Source: Pseudofabraea citricarpa (Eukaryota; Ascomycota; Leotiomycetes; Helotiales; Dermateaceae). Taken from it: DNA of 64,000 bases. Under the pieces are notes generated by a model that saw only the letters and a program-made list of their open reading frames with translations, was not told where the DNA came from and made no database searches. Shown piece by piece: positions 48,458-59,635 of the stretch (its first letter is position 1; each line of letters begins with the position of its first letter). The translations under genes and the position numbers were made by a program. The DNA lies in assembly GCA_029641185.1 (NCBI GenBank), contig JAPWGK010000017.1, positions 558,001 through 622,000 of the forward strand. Direction: 5' to 3'.

Positions 48458-49517
48458 ATGTATAATTACTTTGAGAGAAATATGATGTGATGTATGTTTG
48501 GGCTTTCCCCTTTCTATCTTGGAAACAGAAGCGGGGGGAAATAATGGATTGATTAAGCCGCCGTTCCCTGTCAGGTGTAACATTTCTTGCATTTATATAC
48601 AATTGTAAATAAGTGGAGCTGTAGGAAAACTATATTCGAGTCCTCAGCTCAGAGTTTCACTTTCAAAGTATAAACACGTGACATATATTCATAAGATGAT
48701 ATGACAGCAGCAGTTTCTTTTGATTTAGCGACAAGAGCCTTACTGACAACATAATGGATTTTGAATGAAGATTGTCCCGAAACCACTCACCTCCACTCTT
48801 TCAGAGTCTTTAAGGATACTAAAACATAATCTGCTAATTAATTTACTCGGAAGGATATACTTTCTCCAACTATGCTTAAGCCCCAAGTCTCCAAGCTGAA
48901 TATTCTCAACCTTGATGATAGTTAAAGTAGCACCAGCTCGAGATATTTTCATCTGTATGTTCCGCCTCTTTACATAGGGAAGTCAAGTTTCAGATCCGGT
49001 GATAATTACTCCAACCTACCAATGACAATAAGGCTGCGAAATAGTCTTTATACAAAATTTAAGGATATAACTTGCAAGAGAAGGGGTGATTATTAGCTTA
49101 TTTAGATATAGCTGCTTGGTCATCTGATATAGTAAGACACAGGTACATAGTTGATATATTATAGGGAGAATATTCTCAAGGCTTTCCCCAACGAGTTGTA
49201 TAAGTTTGAAAGTAACTAGTTGCGTAATTCCTGTTATTGCCACAAGATACCTCAGTGTGGAATATAACATCACGTGCTTCTATATCACAACGTGATGGTT
49301 TCTCAGATCCTTTACACACCCACCCATCCAATAAAAATCCATCCCAGTTGAATATCAAGCATATTAATATGTAATGATCAAGATCGCTGTGTTTACCTAA
49401 TGTTGTAATCTGAAGAGAAAATCTCTTTGCAGAGTTTTCAGCCGGCGATACTCGGCTACGTACAAGTAGCAAATTATCAGATTGTCACTCCAACAAATCA
49501 ATCAAACACAACAACTC
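48458..49517. other. AT-rich intergenic region
   Basis: 1.06 kb, clearly AT-rich, with no gene. It may be an old mutated repeat, but no transposon domain or terminal repeat was found. Confidence 0.5.
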
Positions 49518-49644
49518 GCCTGGGTAGCTCAATCGGTAGAGCGTGTGACTCTTAAGAAAGATCCAATCTGTTCTTTCTTAAGAATGGGTTGCTTCCGGAA
49601 AAAAGATTATCTCAAGGTCGCGGGTTCGAGCCCCGCCTCGGGCT
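49518..49644 (+). tRNA. tRNA-Lys (CTT anticodon) with 54-nt intron
   Basis: Exon 1 49518-49554, intron ~49555-49608, exon 2 ~49609-49644; 73 nt when spliced. Acceptor stem GCCTGGG pairs with CTCGGGC (two G-U wobbles). D arm is GCTC-AATCGGTA-GAGC. T arm is GCGGG-TTCGAGC-CCCGC with the internal promoter B box. The CTCTTAA anticodon loop has CTT at 49551-49553. The intron sits one base 3' of the anticodon, the canonical place. The anticodon stem as I draw it (TGTGA/TCTCA) has one T-T mismatch. The intron carries a CTTAAG that can pair with the anticodon. Confidence 0.88.
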
Positions 49645-50108
49645 CAATCCCCGAGGTTATCAGAAATGATAGCTTCCCATTACTTTTTGAATTTTGGTTC
49701 TCTGCTTATTTTTGTTTAAATATTGGGCTTTTCTTTCACCTACCCGATTTTTTTTATGCATTTACCTATGCATCTTTTCTTGTTATTCTGTGGGGAGTAG
49801 TTGCGCTAAAGCTTACGACAAGCGAGCTCAGCCAGGTAACGCTTGCCAATTACCTACCTCGCCTACCTCGGTACCTTGTAAACAAAATGGGATCATCACA
49901 TTATTTGAGGCATAATGAATTGGTTAAAGAAAGTCTATTGATATTTCTTTCTAGAACAAAATCACTAAACGAATGAAAGCCGCCGACATTTTTGTTTCCC
50001 ATATATGCAACCAAAACCCCAGAATCCACAGAACCACCGTGCTAGTATGCCATGACAAAAGGAAAGAGAGGGACAAAGAAAGGTAAAGAAAAGGCTCAGA
50101 ATGACACT
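49645..50108. other. Intergenic region 3' of tRNA-Lys
   Basis: 464 bp, AT-rich, with a T-run (49748-49756) and no coding signal. The frame that spans the tRNA and continues to 49976 is chance. Confidence 0.5.
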
Positions 50109-50869
50109 CTAAACGGAGCAGCCGACATCATAAACAGCAGATCCTGATCCGGTTGGGACACTGGCAGCAGCAACATTGAAGAGCTTGCAAGTGTTGTCAC
50201 CGAAAGTGAAAGACTGGCAACCGCTCTGGGCCTTGCACTGCTCCTTGCAAAGCTCAGCAGAGGTAATGCCAGAAGGTTGAGCAATGGGTTGAGCATTGCC
50301 GGAAGCAGCGGCTGGCGCACTGCCGCAAGTGTCGCGCGCAGCCATCTTGTGGTTGGATGTCTGTTGGTTGTCGGTGGATCCCGAGTTCTGGTTCTGGTCG
50401 GTGTTGGTGGTGCTGCCAGAGTTCGAGTTCTGGTCGGTGGTTCCAGTGTTGCTGCTATCAGAAGTCTCGACTCCAGTGGGGTTGGATGTAGTGGGCTCGA
50501 CTGATGGGACAGATGTGCAGGCCTTGTCGTAAGCGACTAGGTTGGTCTGAGCTGGGAGAGAGGAAGCTGCCACGCTGTATAGGATACAGGTGTCGACTCC
50601 ATCAACGAGGCCGAACATGAAAGATTGGCAAGATGATTGACTGGTGCATTGAGCCATGCAGAGTGCGGCAGTTGCTAAGGAGAGAATTAGCTTTGATTGA
50701 TCAAATTGAACTTGGGAGACCTACTGATGCCTGTGGGTTGAGACAAAGGAGTCTGGCTGGTAGTTCCTGTTGGTGCAGCACCGCAAACATCTCTAGCCAT
50801 GATAGGAGATGCAGAAACAGTAGAGATGAGAGCTGCGGCAGCGAAGATAGTGGAAGTGAAGGAAGGCAT
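50109..50869 (-). CDS. Secreted Cys-rich protein with two tandem apple/PAN-like modules
   Basis: Two exons, 50869-50725 and 50674-50109; 236 aa. Signal peptide ~1-20 (TSTIFAAAALISTVSA). Two homologous ~70-residue modules, each C-G-x-AP ... G(I)T...LC-x3-C-x4-xC-QSF-x-FG ... C-x-L ... VAASxP ... YD-x-C, lie at ~26-105 and ~165-236. A Ser/Thr/Asn/Gln-rich linker between them (TDQNSNSGSTTNTDQNQN) is probably O-glycosylated. The SCQSFMFG/GCQSFTFG motif is like fungal apple/PAN domains, which bind carbohydrate or protein, but the exact family is uncertain. Internal duplication is plain. A TATATAA box lies ~155 bp upstream of the start (51022-51028). Confidence 0.82.
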
Positions 50870-51723
50870 TTTGATATGAGTAATTGAAGATGGAAGAGTT
50901 AAATAAGAACTGTTTGAAAAGCTGAGCTAGATAGATTGTTGGAGTGTTGAAGTGATGATGAGATGAGATGATGAGATGCTGATGCTGATGAATGGAATCT
51001 AGAGAGAGTATTTCTGATCCATTATATACATCTTTGCCCTCCTTCTTTGGATCTTGTCCACGTATCCTGCTTGGACTAGATTTCTGAAAATTGTCAATTC
51101 CCTAAGACACCTCAGTCACCAGCCTTGAATGGTACGTATTCTCGCAGGGCTAAGCGAGGCATACTGCGGCTCACAGATGCGATGATGCTTGTCTTCTCCC
51201 TGTCCACTTTCCCTGACAAGCTCTCGCGTAGAAAAGGAGAGCCCTCGCTTAATTCAGTCCATGCTCGGGGCATCGGTTTTGTCGATCAAACGCAACACGT
51301 ATGCAAAAACTCACAGCCCTAAAACTGGAAATAGAAAAGCTTTTTTCCAAAAGTAGCTAGACCTTTCCTTGCCAACAGTGAAGATCTTACATCATGACAA
51401 TCATGCCTTGAAATATGTCACGTGGGCCTCCAAGAATACCTGCTGCGGCTGAATCCTTTAGCATGAAAGCAATGTCTTACAACTCAGAACCGACAGAAAA
51501 ACACGCAGGAAGGGGAAAAAAACTTGGTCATATTTTGTTAAGGTACAGTTGAATCCACGCGTTCGAGTATATTAGTATGTTCAATATTTGACTCGATTTA
51601 GTCACGATTGCGTGGAGTTGTTGCTCAGACGAGTCAAGCTGCATCCAGTATCCAGTAAAGAGGCCGGGAGTGTCTTCGATTTTGCGACATAGCCAAAGAC
51701 TTTACTCCGAGCAGCTTCAGACA
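50870..51723. other. Intergenic region / promoter of the PAN-like protein
   Basis: 854 bp between tandem minus-strand genes. The first ~180 bp are leader and TATA box of the secreted protein, including a GATGA/GATGCT microsatellite (~50953-50990). The rest shows nothing. Confidence 0.5.
51022..51028 (-). promoter_or_regulatory. TATA box of the PAN-like secreted protein gene
   Basis: TATATAA on the minus strand, ~155 bp upstream of the ATG at 50869. Confidence 0.45.
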
Positions 51724-53584
51724 TTAGCCCCGTCTCTCCTCGCTGATATCGTCTAACGACACTGCTGTATAGCTCGCCTCGTTGAGAGTGGGTTTCGATT
51801 TCCGAGACCATGAACCATAGATTGTGGCACCAGTCCCTATCATGATCAGACTCCCAAGCGCAAGCCAGCGGAAGTCTTCGGGTCGGCTCCACACAACCGT
51901 CGCGGCCCAGTGACATAGTTCGGCCAGAGAGTGGAAGGATTGTTCAGTGCCGGCAAATGTTGATCTGTACGAGGCGGGTACCTCAACTTGTTCGATTTCT
52001 TGTATCATCAGTTCAAAGGCCCAATGTCCAATTCGTGTGAATGACAAGAATACAAAAAGCATGACAGATATCATTTGGTGCGGTGGCTGCACGGTAGTCG
52101 AGTTCGATGATGCCGGGGAAAGGTTCCATAGTACAAGAACCACTGGTATCTAGATTTATAAGTACAGCACTAACACTTGAACAGATCACTTACCATCATC
52201 GTAAATTGGGATGAAACAGCCCAAAATCCGACCCTTCGTACGGCTCCTTGTCCTTTGTTTCCCCGGCGTCGAAGATACTCAACTGCCCATGGAGTAATAA
52301 AAGTAGATCCAAGTGCCAAAAAGGTGCCGAAGCCTCTTGCGATTGTGATAGTCGACAACGAGAAGCCAATCTCGAGGAGATACGTTATAAGAGTAGCTGA
52401 GTATGCCAGTACTGTGACCTGAGGAAATGAGCTAGCGATGGATGCTGGCCACACAGCCATGGAAAAATACAACTTGAGCCTCGCTGCAGTTTCCAGATAC
52501 ATGGTCACGTAGATTTTTCGCAGCCATGAGACCCTAACGCTGCCACTGTAACCACCCTCAACCAAATTATTGACATCGAAATAGCGCCTCGCTTTCGTTG
52601 CGAGAAGTTGTTTGTTCTCACGAGCAATGTTCATAGCCAAGCATAATTCCAAAATCCAGATTCCGACGGTCGAAATGGCAAGAACCATAATCCATCCAAC
52701 ACGAGAGCCGATCGATGACACAATTAAAGGCAACAAAGAAGGAGCGACCAGCTTGCAAATAACGTCCACTCTTTTCATGACAGCATTGACCTGTGTAAGT
52801 CCATATCCCATATCAATACTCTCTTGGCCAACGAGGGAAGGGATCCAGTCTCTCTCAATCGATAATCTATTTGCCATAGCACTCAATTTTTCAACGACGT
52901 CCAGGAATAAAAATACTCCAAATAAAACTTTGCCAGAGAATGACAAGGTTGTTGTATTCGTCGGCGTTTGATCATTTGGAGTAGGCCAGAGCATCCATAC
53001 TAAATACGTAGATATCATGGCACAATGATTGGCCGAGATCGAGAACATCAATGGCCGTATTTTCGTATTGGCGCTATCTATTCGGCCTCCTACTGCTGAA
53101 GCACAAAACATCGAAGCCACTGTTGATGTAATACCCCTGAATTATGCATGAGCACGTGACCAACGTGTATCAGAACTGGAGCAAATACCTGATTGAGGTG
53201 GCAGTAAGTCCTTTAGGGAAGGCTAGAGCTACTAACACGATCTTATCGTTTCAGCAAAAATGCCGTTCAAATGGATTGGGATATTGAGCTTACAGAGGCG
53301 TATTCGTATGTTCTCACATTCCACATGAACAGGAAATGCAACGCGTAAATCTTCCACCATTTCCTCCTCTCTGCTGGTTGACTGTGGTATATGACAGATC
53401 CATCATTTCCCAGCAGGTGAGAACCCAGTGGGTTATCGATTTCAGTGTCGGTATCGTCGTCACTATATCTGACATCCGGATGATTGTGGAAACTGTCCTT
53501 TGTCGCGTCAAGCGAGGGGTCTCGCGATCTCAACACATCGAGTGTTGATGAACTGGACAAACCTTCTTCCTCGTGAATTGGCAT
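51724..53584 (-). CDS. Ferroportin-family (SLC40) iron transporter
   Basis: Four exons: 53584-53294, 53241-53189, 53136-52194, 52149-51724; 570 aa. The N-terminal ~75 residues are acidic and Ser/Asp-rich. The domain opens with the family signature FLFMWNVRTYEYASIVLVALAFP, then ATSIRGITSTVASMFCASAVGGRIDS, and a later conserved EKLSAMANRLSIERDWIPSL and GLTQVNAVMKRVDVICKLVAPSL, the clearest ferroportin marks. About 11-12 membrane segments in two halves, with a charged loop around 300-335. Animal ferroportin exports Fe2+ at the plasma membrane; fungal members are less studied and may export iron or other metals to the vacuole or outside. The gene is head-to-head with the two-pass membrane protein. 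Confidence 0.88.
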
Positions 53585-54442
53585 CGCTCCTCCTTGGTTC
53601 ACAAAAATAAAAGAAGGCAACCTCTGCTCGACTTCATTCTCAGGAAAGAGTGATTCTCAGGATCTGAAACTAGTTGGGCGGAAAATAGATTGCTCATCAG
53701 CCTCAACTGTGGCTGGCATTTAAGCTTTAGACCAAAATAGTTCAGCTCAGACACATTGCCCCACATCGATGAGTCGATTTAAGCAAATGAAATGGTCACT
53801 ACATGGTTATGATTGGAGTGGTCCAGATGATTAACATAATAATATCCTATCTAGAATCGAAAAGGTCTCGTATCTCAAAGAAATTCTAGATTATGCTAAG
53901 GAGAAGAAAGAAGGAAATTTAATTCAGAATATCTGCTCGCTTAAACTTATGGTGAAAGGGCCCTATTTCCATTTCGATTAAGTGGCAGATAGATAAATAT
54001 GTGAATGATATGATATTTACCTTTGTTAAGGAGACAAAAACAATGGTTAATGTTGCTATATATCTAGGTGCTCTGCTTTTGTCTAACCAGGTCTATTATT
54101 TCTTTTTAACTTCAGATCGTGACTTTTCGTTACTTGTCTCAAATGAAAAGGACATATAGATAAGTACATCTTCGAGGAAAAGAAGAGGAAAAGAATATTT
54201 GCGGTAGCGGATATCAATATACAAAAATCACTCCGACGTGTTTATCTGCTATCTACCTACGATCTGAGCCGCTAGTCACGAGATTCATCTAAATTCCCTT
54301 TCAATTCGTTTTCCTTTTTTTTCACCCCCAGCTTGCATGTTTTCACGTCTCCATCTCTAACTTTCTGCAACACGTTCAAAGATATTCATTGAACCGGCGG
54401 AAAATAAATCGAATAATCTCAGCAGCTGCAACAACCGCAACC
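53585..54442. promoter_or_regulatory. Divergent AT-rich promoter region, ferroportin / two-pass membrane protein
   Basis: 858 bp between opposite start codons, with long AT-rich stretches (53770-54250) and a T-run at 54314-54322. No gene seen. Confidence 0.4.
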
Positions 54443-55202
54443 ATGTCTTCCCAAGACAACCGCGGTTCAACCCCGACCCAACGAGCGGCCATGGGCAAAC
54501 CCGCCTCCATGCGCGTAACATCCCGCAATCTCAGATTCGATGAGAAGGCAGAGACTCGACAGAAGCCCAAGTCAGCCAGAGGGCGTCCAGCATCACCCCA
54601 TCCTGATTTCATCAACCGCCGCAAAGGTGCATATTCAATGGCTTCCGGAATGGACGGAGGACGACCAGGTCAGAGCAAGCACGCGTTCCTCTCCAAGCCT
54701 TCTGTAATCCTTAGTATGTACCGCGTTCCAAAGTGAGAGCAAACAAATATGTCTAATCCGCGTTAGTTATATGGTGCTTCCTTATTGCCGTCCCTATCTC
54801 TTACGCTTTAGCACTGGGCATCAAGTTTGGTATTGAGAGAAGCGGTTATTACCTCTACAATGACGTGTTCTTTTTGCGAACTGTCTTCATCATCTTGAAC
54901 TTTGTCTTCATATTGAGCTGGGCTGTACAGTTGGATAGGGAGACCCAGAAGGCAAGACATGAAATGGAGATCGCAATGTGGGACGCTCGTATTGAACACC
55001 TCGAGGACATCCTTGCTACTTCACAGGTACGACTTTCCAGACCCTCTTTATATTAGAGGTTCTATATATGAGCAATATCTTACGTGAGATTGATTAGGCC
55101 CGTGAAATCGAAAAGCAGTTATTCCCTGATACGGATCGGGTTGGTAATGCAATTGAGAAGCCAAGGGGTCGAGCTTTACAGAGAGTGAAGAGAGAAGTTT
55201 GA
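54443..55202 (+). CDS. Small two-pass membrane protein with coiled-coil tail (hypothetical)
   Basis: Three exons: 54443-54713, 54767-55026, 55098-55202; 211 aa. Residues 1-85 are a polar, basic, disordered arm (RNLRFDEKAETRQKPKSARGRP). Two hydrophobic segments follow, VILIIWCFLIAVPISYALALG (~88-108) and VFFLRTVFIILNFVFILSWAVQL (~124-146), then an amphipathic charged helix REIEKQ-type after QKARHEMEIAMWDARIEHLED. All three joins keep the frame and create continuous membrane segments, which supports the model. I do not recognise a family; the layout suits an ER or mitochondrial membrane assembly factor, but that is only a guess. Confidence 0.75.
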
Positions 55203-55651
55203 GCTTATATTGCATGAAAGAGTTTCTGCGATGATGCAGCTCTATCCTGAGAAATGATTAGCTGAACATAATTTGAAGAGGGTTTGAGATGGTCATAATA
55301 CAACTTATACCATGCAACCGAGAAGGTTTACTTCTTAGAGGTTGCTTATGGTCAGTCGGGATAATCAGGGTTAGATTGCTAGACGAAAGAATGACTATTA
55401 ATTACCAATCTAAAAGCCAACACCAAGAAAATTGTGCGATCAGGTAGAATTTGTGCCAAAAGGAAATCTCCCATCAGACTCGTCATCAAGCCCAAATTTC
55501 CACATAGAATCAGATAAAGTTTTACCTGTAGGTCACCTACTCGAAGATTAGCTAAAGGTAATATCAATAAATGGATGCTTCTCATACAATGGAAAACAAC
55601 AATCATGTTTGTAGAGGTATGCCTGATTGGACATCCTTCATAATCTCATTC
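55203..55651. other. Convergent AT-rich intergenic region
   Basis: 449 bp between the two-pass protein stop and the end of the 2EXR pseudogene. Nothing coding seen. Confidence 0.5.
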
Positions 55652-56763
55652 TTAAAATAGCAAATCGTATGGTGATCGATGTAATTGGCTAATGGCCTTT
55701 TCGAAATCATATTGAGAAAGATCGTCATCATCCGCGAACTTAGATTCATGTCTCAAGACACAAGCACATGGATTTTGCCAGGCAAAAATTTGCAATGGAT
55801 AGACTTCTCTATTGTCAGGCTGTTGATTTTGTATTGAATCCCAAAGTTGGTCGTATATCTCTCTGTAGGGAAGGCTGAGGATATCAACAAGATCCTCCAA
55901 AAGTGGCTGGCGAGCATAAAAACATCCCTCTTTTGGAATAAAAAAGTGGTCAGATGTGTACTGTAAACGATGGTGCCAGCGGGCTAGTCGTCTGAGCCTC
56001 GTATCGGAAATGTACCTCACATTGGTCAATTTTGACCTGATTTCGTGTTCTTCGAAAGCCCATATCCATCTCTCAATCATAGACCAGAGCTCAAGGACCT
56101 TCTCTGTCCATTTGGGATACTCTAGTGTTAGTGGAATTGCTCCCTCCGTCGAAGGCAAAATACACCAAGGTCGAACTTCTGTCACTCTTCCTGCATTGCA
56201 AACTTTCTATGCCTGAAATTCCCCTTGATTATCAGGAACGCGTGAAAGTAGAATATCAGATGAGAAGGTTGAAAGAGAGCCGTTAATCCTGTTCCTAAAA
56301 TTGAGTTCGAGGTTGTGGTCTACAACCAAAGTCAATGATTCCACACAGCAGAATAGCCTCGAAATATCAATTTTTTTCAGTATGCATCTGGCGAAGAGAG
56401 AATAATCGATTGTAAAATTGCGAATCATCAAAATATCTGATAGCTTCATTGTCTGGATAAGCAATTCTAAAAATTCGTAATTGAAGATATTACCGCGGCC
56501 AACATAGAACTCGTCAATGCTGGGGTCGAAATATATTGTTGCGGCATGTTCTTCGGTACCAAAGAGCAACCGATAGTGCTTTAAAGCAAGAGTTCTAGCT
56601 TCTTTGTTCACATGAAGTGCTGTCGGCATTGGGCAACGTGTCCAGATTTTGTCGATGTCAACTTCGAGCATGATCTCAATCAAGCGAGGACCAGGTAGAA
56701 AATAGCGCTAGATCTGAGAACGGATCTCTAACGGAAATTGTTCAATTTTATGGAAGGTACAGG
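55652..56763 (-). pseudogene. 2EXR-domain gene broken by two in-frame TAG codons
   Basis: One uninterrupted frame, apart from two stops, runs from the motif FHKIEQFPLEIRSQI to the final stop at 55652. The first TAG (56710-56708) replaces the near-invariant Trp that follows LEIRSQI; the motif then goes on with RYFLPGPRLIEI, the second half of the 2EXR signature. The second TAG (56209-56207) interrupts NQGEFQA/KVCNAGRV; the frame continues 177 codons with protein-like content (CILPSTEGAIPL, RLRRLARWHHRL). Both stops fit single C-to-T changes in a CpA context, as repeat-induced point mutation makes. 2EXR proteins are a large fungal family of unknown function. The 5' part (to ~57060) is unclear because two frames look protein-like. 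An intron removing the first stop seems unlikely. Confidence 0.7.
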
Positions 56764-58379
56764 GAACGCGCGGAGTAGATCTTTGATCTGTTGGTCTGTA
56801 GATACTGGACGCAAATTCATAAACCTCATCTGGTGCTCCTCGTGGTTGAGGACTTTGTCCCTTCGAAACTGGGAGGCTAGATATACCAGATATGGGACTG
56901 TGTCTCCAAGAAGGCCAGACTTTGGTTTTTCGGTTTTGTTTGTTTCGGTAACTCCGGCCATTCCGTTCGTTTTTCTCGCTGCTCCTAAAGCTACAAGCTG
57001 CCTCCCTGATGGATAGGCTACAGGAGTGAGTCGCTGATTTATAAGTATAACAAGGGTGCAAAACTTACTCCGTGGGCGCTAGCAGCATGATTCCTGTAGG
57101 TATGGGTTATGAGTATTAAGGGACGAGAGAGTTGATACGGAAATGGGAGATAGTGAGGTGAGTAAATACTTTTTCAAGAGGCAGCGAATCGAGACGATTT
57201 ATTTTCTGGCGAAGATGCTAGTAGCCTACTACATGATCTGAACAATGAAAATAATATTCCAGGACCTTCTGTTACAAACGGAGCGACACTATGACTTGCA
57301 TAGTTTTGTGGTCTAGTGACTAAACATGAACCTTGGTATATCACACTCGTAGCTGAACGGACAGAGACGAATGTAACAAACAAATCCGGATAACCACAAG
57401 TACCTAATTATGTATTATAAACTATACGTTACTGACGTCCCTAAGCTCTTGGATGAATTGAACCTGGAGTAGAAGATTGAGATATGAACACGTGATATAA
57501 GAGCACTCGAAAAACACCTGTGTTGGAACAAAACCCATGGTTACAAGTCAGCAGCGCATCTTCAAGGCCCACTCGTTCAATCTTTTAGTACTGATGAATT
57601 ATTACTTCAAGTTTAGACAGCACTTGGTGACTAAAAGCACTTGGGAATGAGGAAGCACTTGACGGTTCAAAGGTGTGAAGCGATTTTGGGAGATCCACTA
57701 CCAAAAAAGCATTAAATGGTAAGCCAGGCCCATTGCTAATGGATAGAACTGCATGGCAGTCAACTGTATCGTAGATTATTTGATCCAAGCCCAAGTCAAA
57801 CTTCAACTTTGAAATCCATCAACTTCTGGGACAATCTTCATGGAAGCCCAAAATTCAAGCAAGAATTTTGAAGGATGTGTGAGTGAAATGATGAACAGCT
57901 GTAAACTGTAAAGGAACCAAGAAAGAAAATTGGCACATCTATAAGACAACGCAAACTAGAGAAAAGAACGAGATTCGGAATGATCTTGTTGCTTATTCGA
58001 GCGGCATTTGAGCCCAGCTAGCATTAAAGAGGATGTGTGAAATAAAAGATATCCCGGTGATATGTGCAACTAGGCCGTGTAGTATTTAGCGAGGAAAGCC
58101 CCGTGGGCGGAAGTGCTATCATTTCCAGGCCTACTGCCATAACTTCCATGATATGGTTGATGTCTTATGATGGAGTCAGACCATGGCTCCCCACCCGGCA
58201 CTGAAAAAAAACATCGTTTTCTGCATCTCTTCTTCGGGGACAGCGACGTCGGTAATGGCCTTATCGATACCTCGAACTTTTCTCGAGAGAAGGTTTGTAG
58301 CCCTGGACAGGATATGAACGCCCGACTCCTCCCAGTATGCTTAATTCCATAGTCTCCAATAACGCCACCGTGGTGTCCT
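56764..58379. other. Intergenic region, possibly with 5' remains of the 2EXR gene
   Basis: 1.6 kb. The first ~300 bp may hold the broken gene's N-terminal exon (frames from 56961 or 57061). Beyond that I find no gene; a tRNA-like string near 57300 was rejected. Confidence 0.4.
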
Positions 58380-59072
58380 TCAGAAAGGCTTCGCGACTTT
58401 CCTGCTTTCACTTGCTCCGGTCTCCGGATCCTTGTATTCCTTCCAGCTCACTGGATACATCGCATTCCCCGCCTCACTGGTAGCCATGATGACACCGAGA
58501 TGGTTGCTTGCAGTCGAGAGGTAGTAATTGGACTGGTCACCTAGCGAAATCTAGCAAGAAAGATTAGTGCAAAGTTCTCGAGCATGAAAGCATAGGCCTG
58601 TACTTACTACAATAGCTCTCACAATATCACCCGGTCTAAAGCTTTCGAAAATCTTTACTTTATCTTTCTCAGTCGCTCTCACATCTTGAACGCGAATCAA
58701 GCCCTGCCATTCTCCATCCAGCACCGTTTCGCCCACCACCAAGATGGCAACAGATGCTTGTCTGGGTGTAATCCTCGTCACTCTACACAACACGGTGCTG
58801 TTGACCTCAGGCAAGATCTCAGCCTTTGCATTTGCGCCATCTTGCCCAGCAGATAGATTGCGCTCGATAGAAATAGTAGGCAGAGCGGTCGGAGGAGCTT
58901 GGGTAATCTTTGTGAGGCGCTTTTGAGGTCCTGCTGGCTTTGGAGGGGTGGTGGTGGAGATGGGTCCTAGAATGGATGCGTACAGATTCGCATTATGGAC
59001 ATGAGTTCCGGGACCGGGTATGTATTTAGTCGTGGATCCGAGCAATTGGCCGGGGACAGCGACGAGGGCCAT
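58380..59072 (-). CDS. CSL4: RNA exosome cap subunit Csl4
   Basis: Two exons, 59072-58608 and 58550-58380; 211 aa. Residues 1-30 are the Csl4 N-terminal segment (AVPGQLLGSTTKYIPGPGTHVHNANLYASILG). A Pro/Thr-rich linker leads to an S1-like OB fold (~87-170: ILPEVNSTVLCRVTRITPRQASVAILVV, EWQGLIRVQDVRATEKDKVKIFESFRPGDIVRAIV). Exon 2 adds ISLGDQSNYYLSTASNHLGVIMATSEAGNAMYPVSWKEYKDPETG, the conserved Csl4 C-terminal part with the LGVI and M-x-P motifs. Csl4 is one of three RNA-binding cap proteins (with Rrp4 and Rrp40) of the nine-subunit exosome, for 3'-5' RNA processing and decay in nucleus and cytoplasm. Length and order match the family. Confidence 0.94.
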
Positions 59073-59635
59073 GATGTTTTGCGGGTTGGTGAAGTGTGCT
59101 TGGAATTGGCAGAGAATGAGTGGAAGTTGAAAAAAGATTCACAGGCAGGTTTGCCGATGCGTCGCTCGGCTGCCTGATCCCGGAAACTCGCTGTCACTGT
59201 GCATTCAGCCTTTACCAATTACAAGTATCCGACGTAGGTATCTGCACATCTGCACGCCCATACGGATCACAGAACAACAGAGGCTGCCACTGTATCCGGA
59301 GTCGAGGTCGAGGTCCACTCTTGGTCCAAAATCCAAAATCACGGATAAGCAGACACACGAGAGGTACGAGGGTGGCGGAGAAAGTCTATGAGCCCACTTT
59401 ATCCCACTCAATCCCTGGTGGAACCCCCGCCTTACTGGGTGAAGAAGTGAGGAACACCCCGCATCAGCTTCCCCGTCGTCATACTGTCTGTCCCTCAACA
59501 TATATGGCCTGGATTTCTATCGCCTTCGCACTCCGATCTGCGCCTTTCATTTCAACATAAAATCCTCAGACACAGTCGAGACACATCGAGATCAATTAAT
59601 TCTCTAAAAGCTGAGGTCACTGCATAGCTGCAACC
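59073..59635. promoter_or_regulatory. Divergent promoter, CSL4 / dihydroxyacetone kinase
   Basis: 563 bp between two opposite start codons. Open stretches (e.g. 59120-59560) show no domain. The DAK start sits in a good context (CAACCATG). Confidence 0.45.

Noticed and set aside
48458..49517. Possible RIP-mutated transposon in the AT-rich stretch
   Set aside because: No terminal repeats, target-site copies or transposase/reverse-transcriptase motifs were found in any frame.
57290..57365. tRNA-like string containing GGTCTAGTGACTAAACATGA
   Set aside because: Only a D-arm-like part is present; there is no T arm with TTCGAATC and no acceptor stem pairing.
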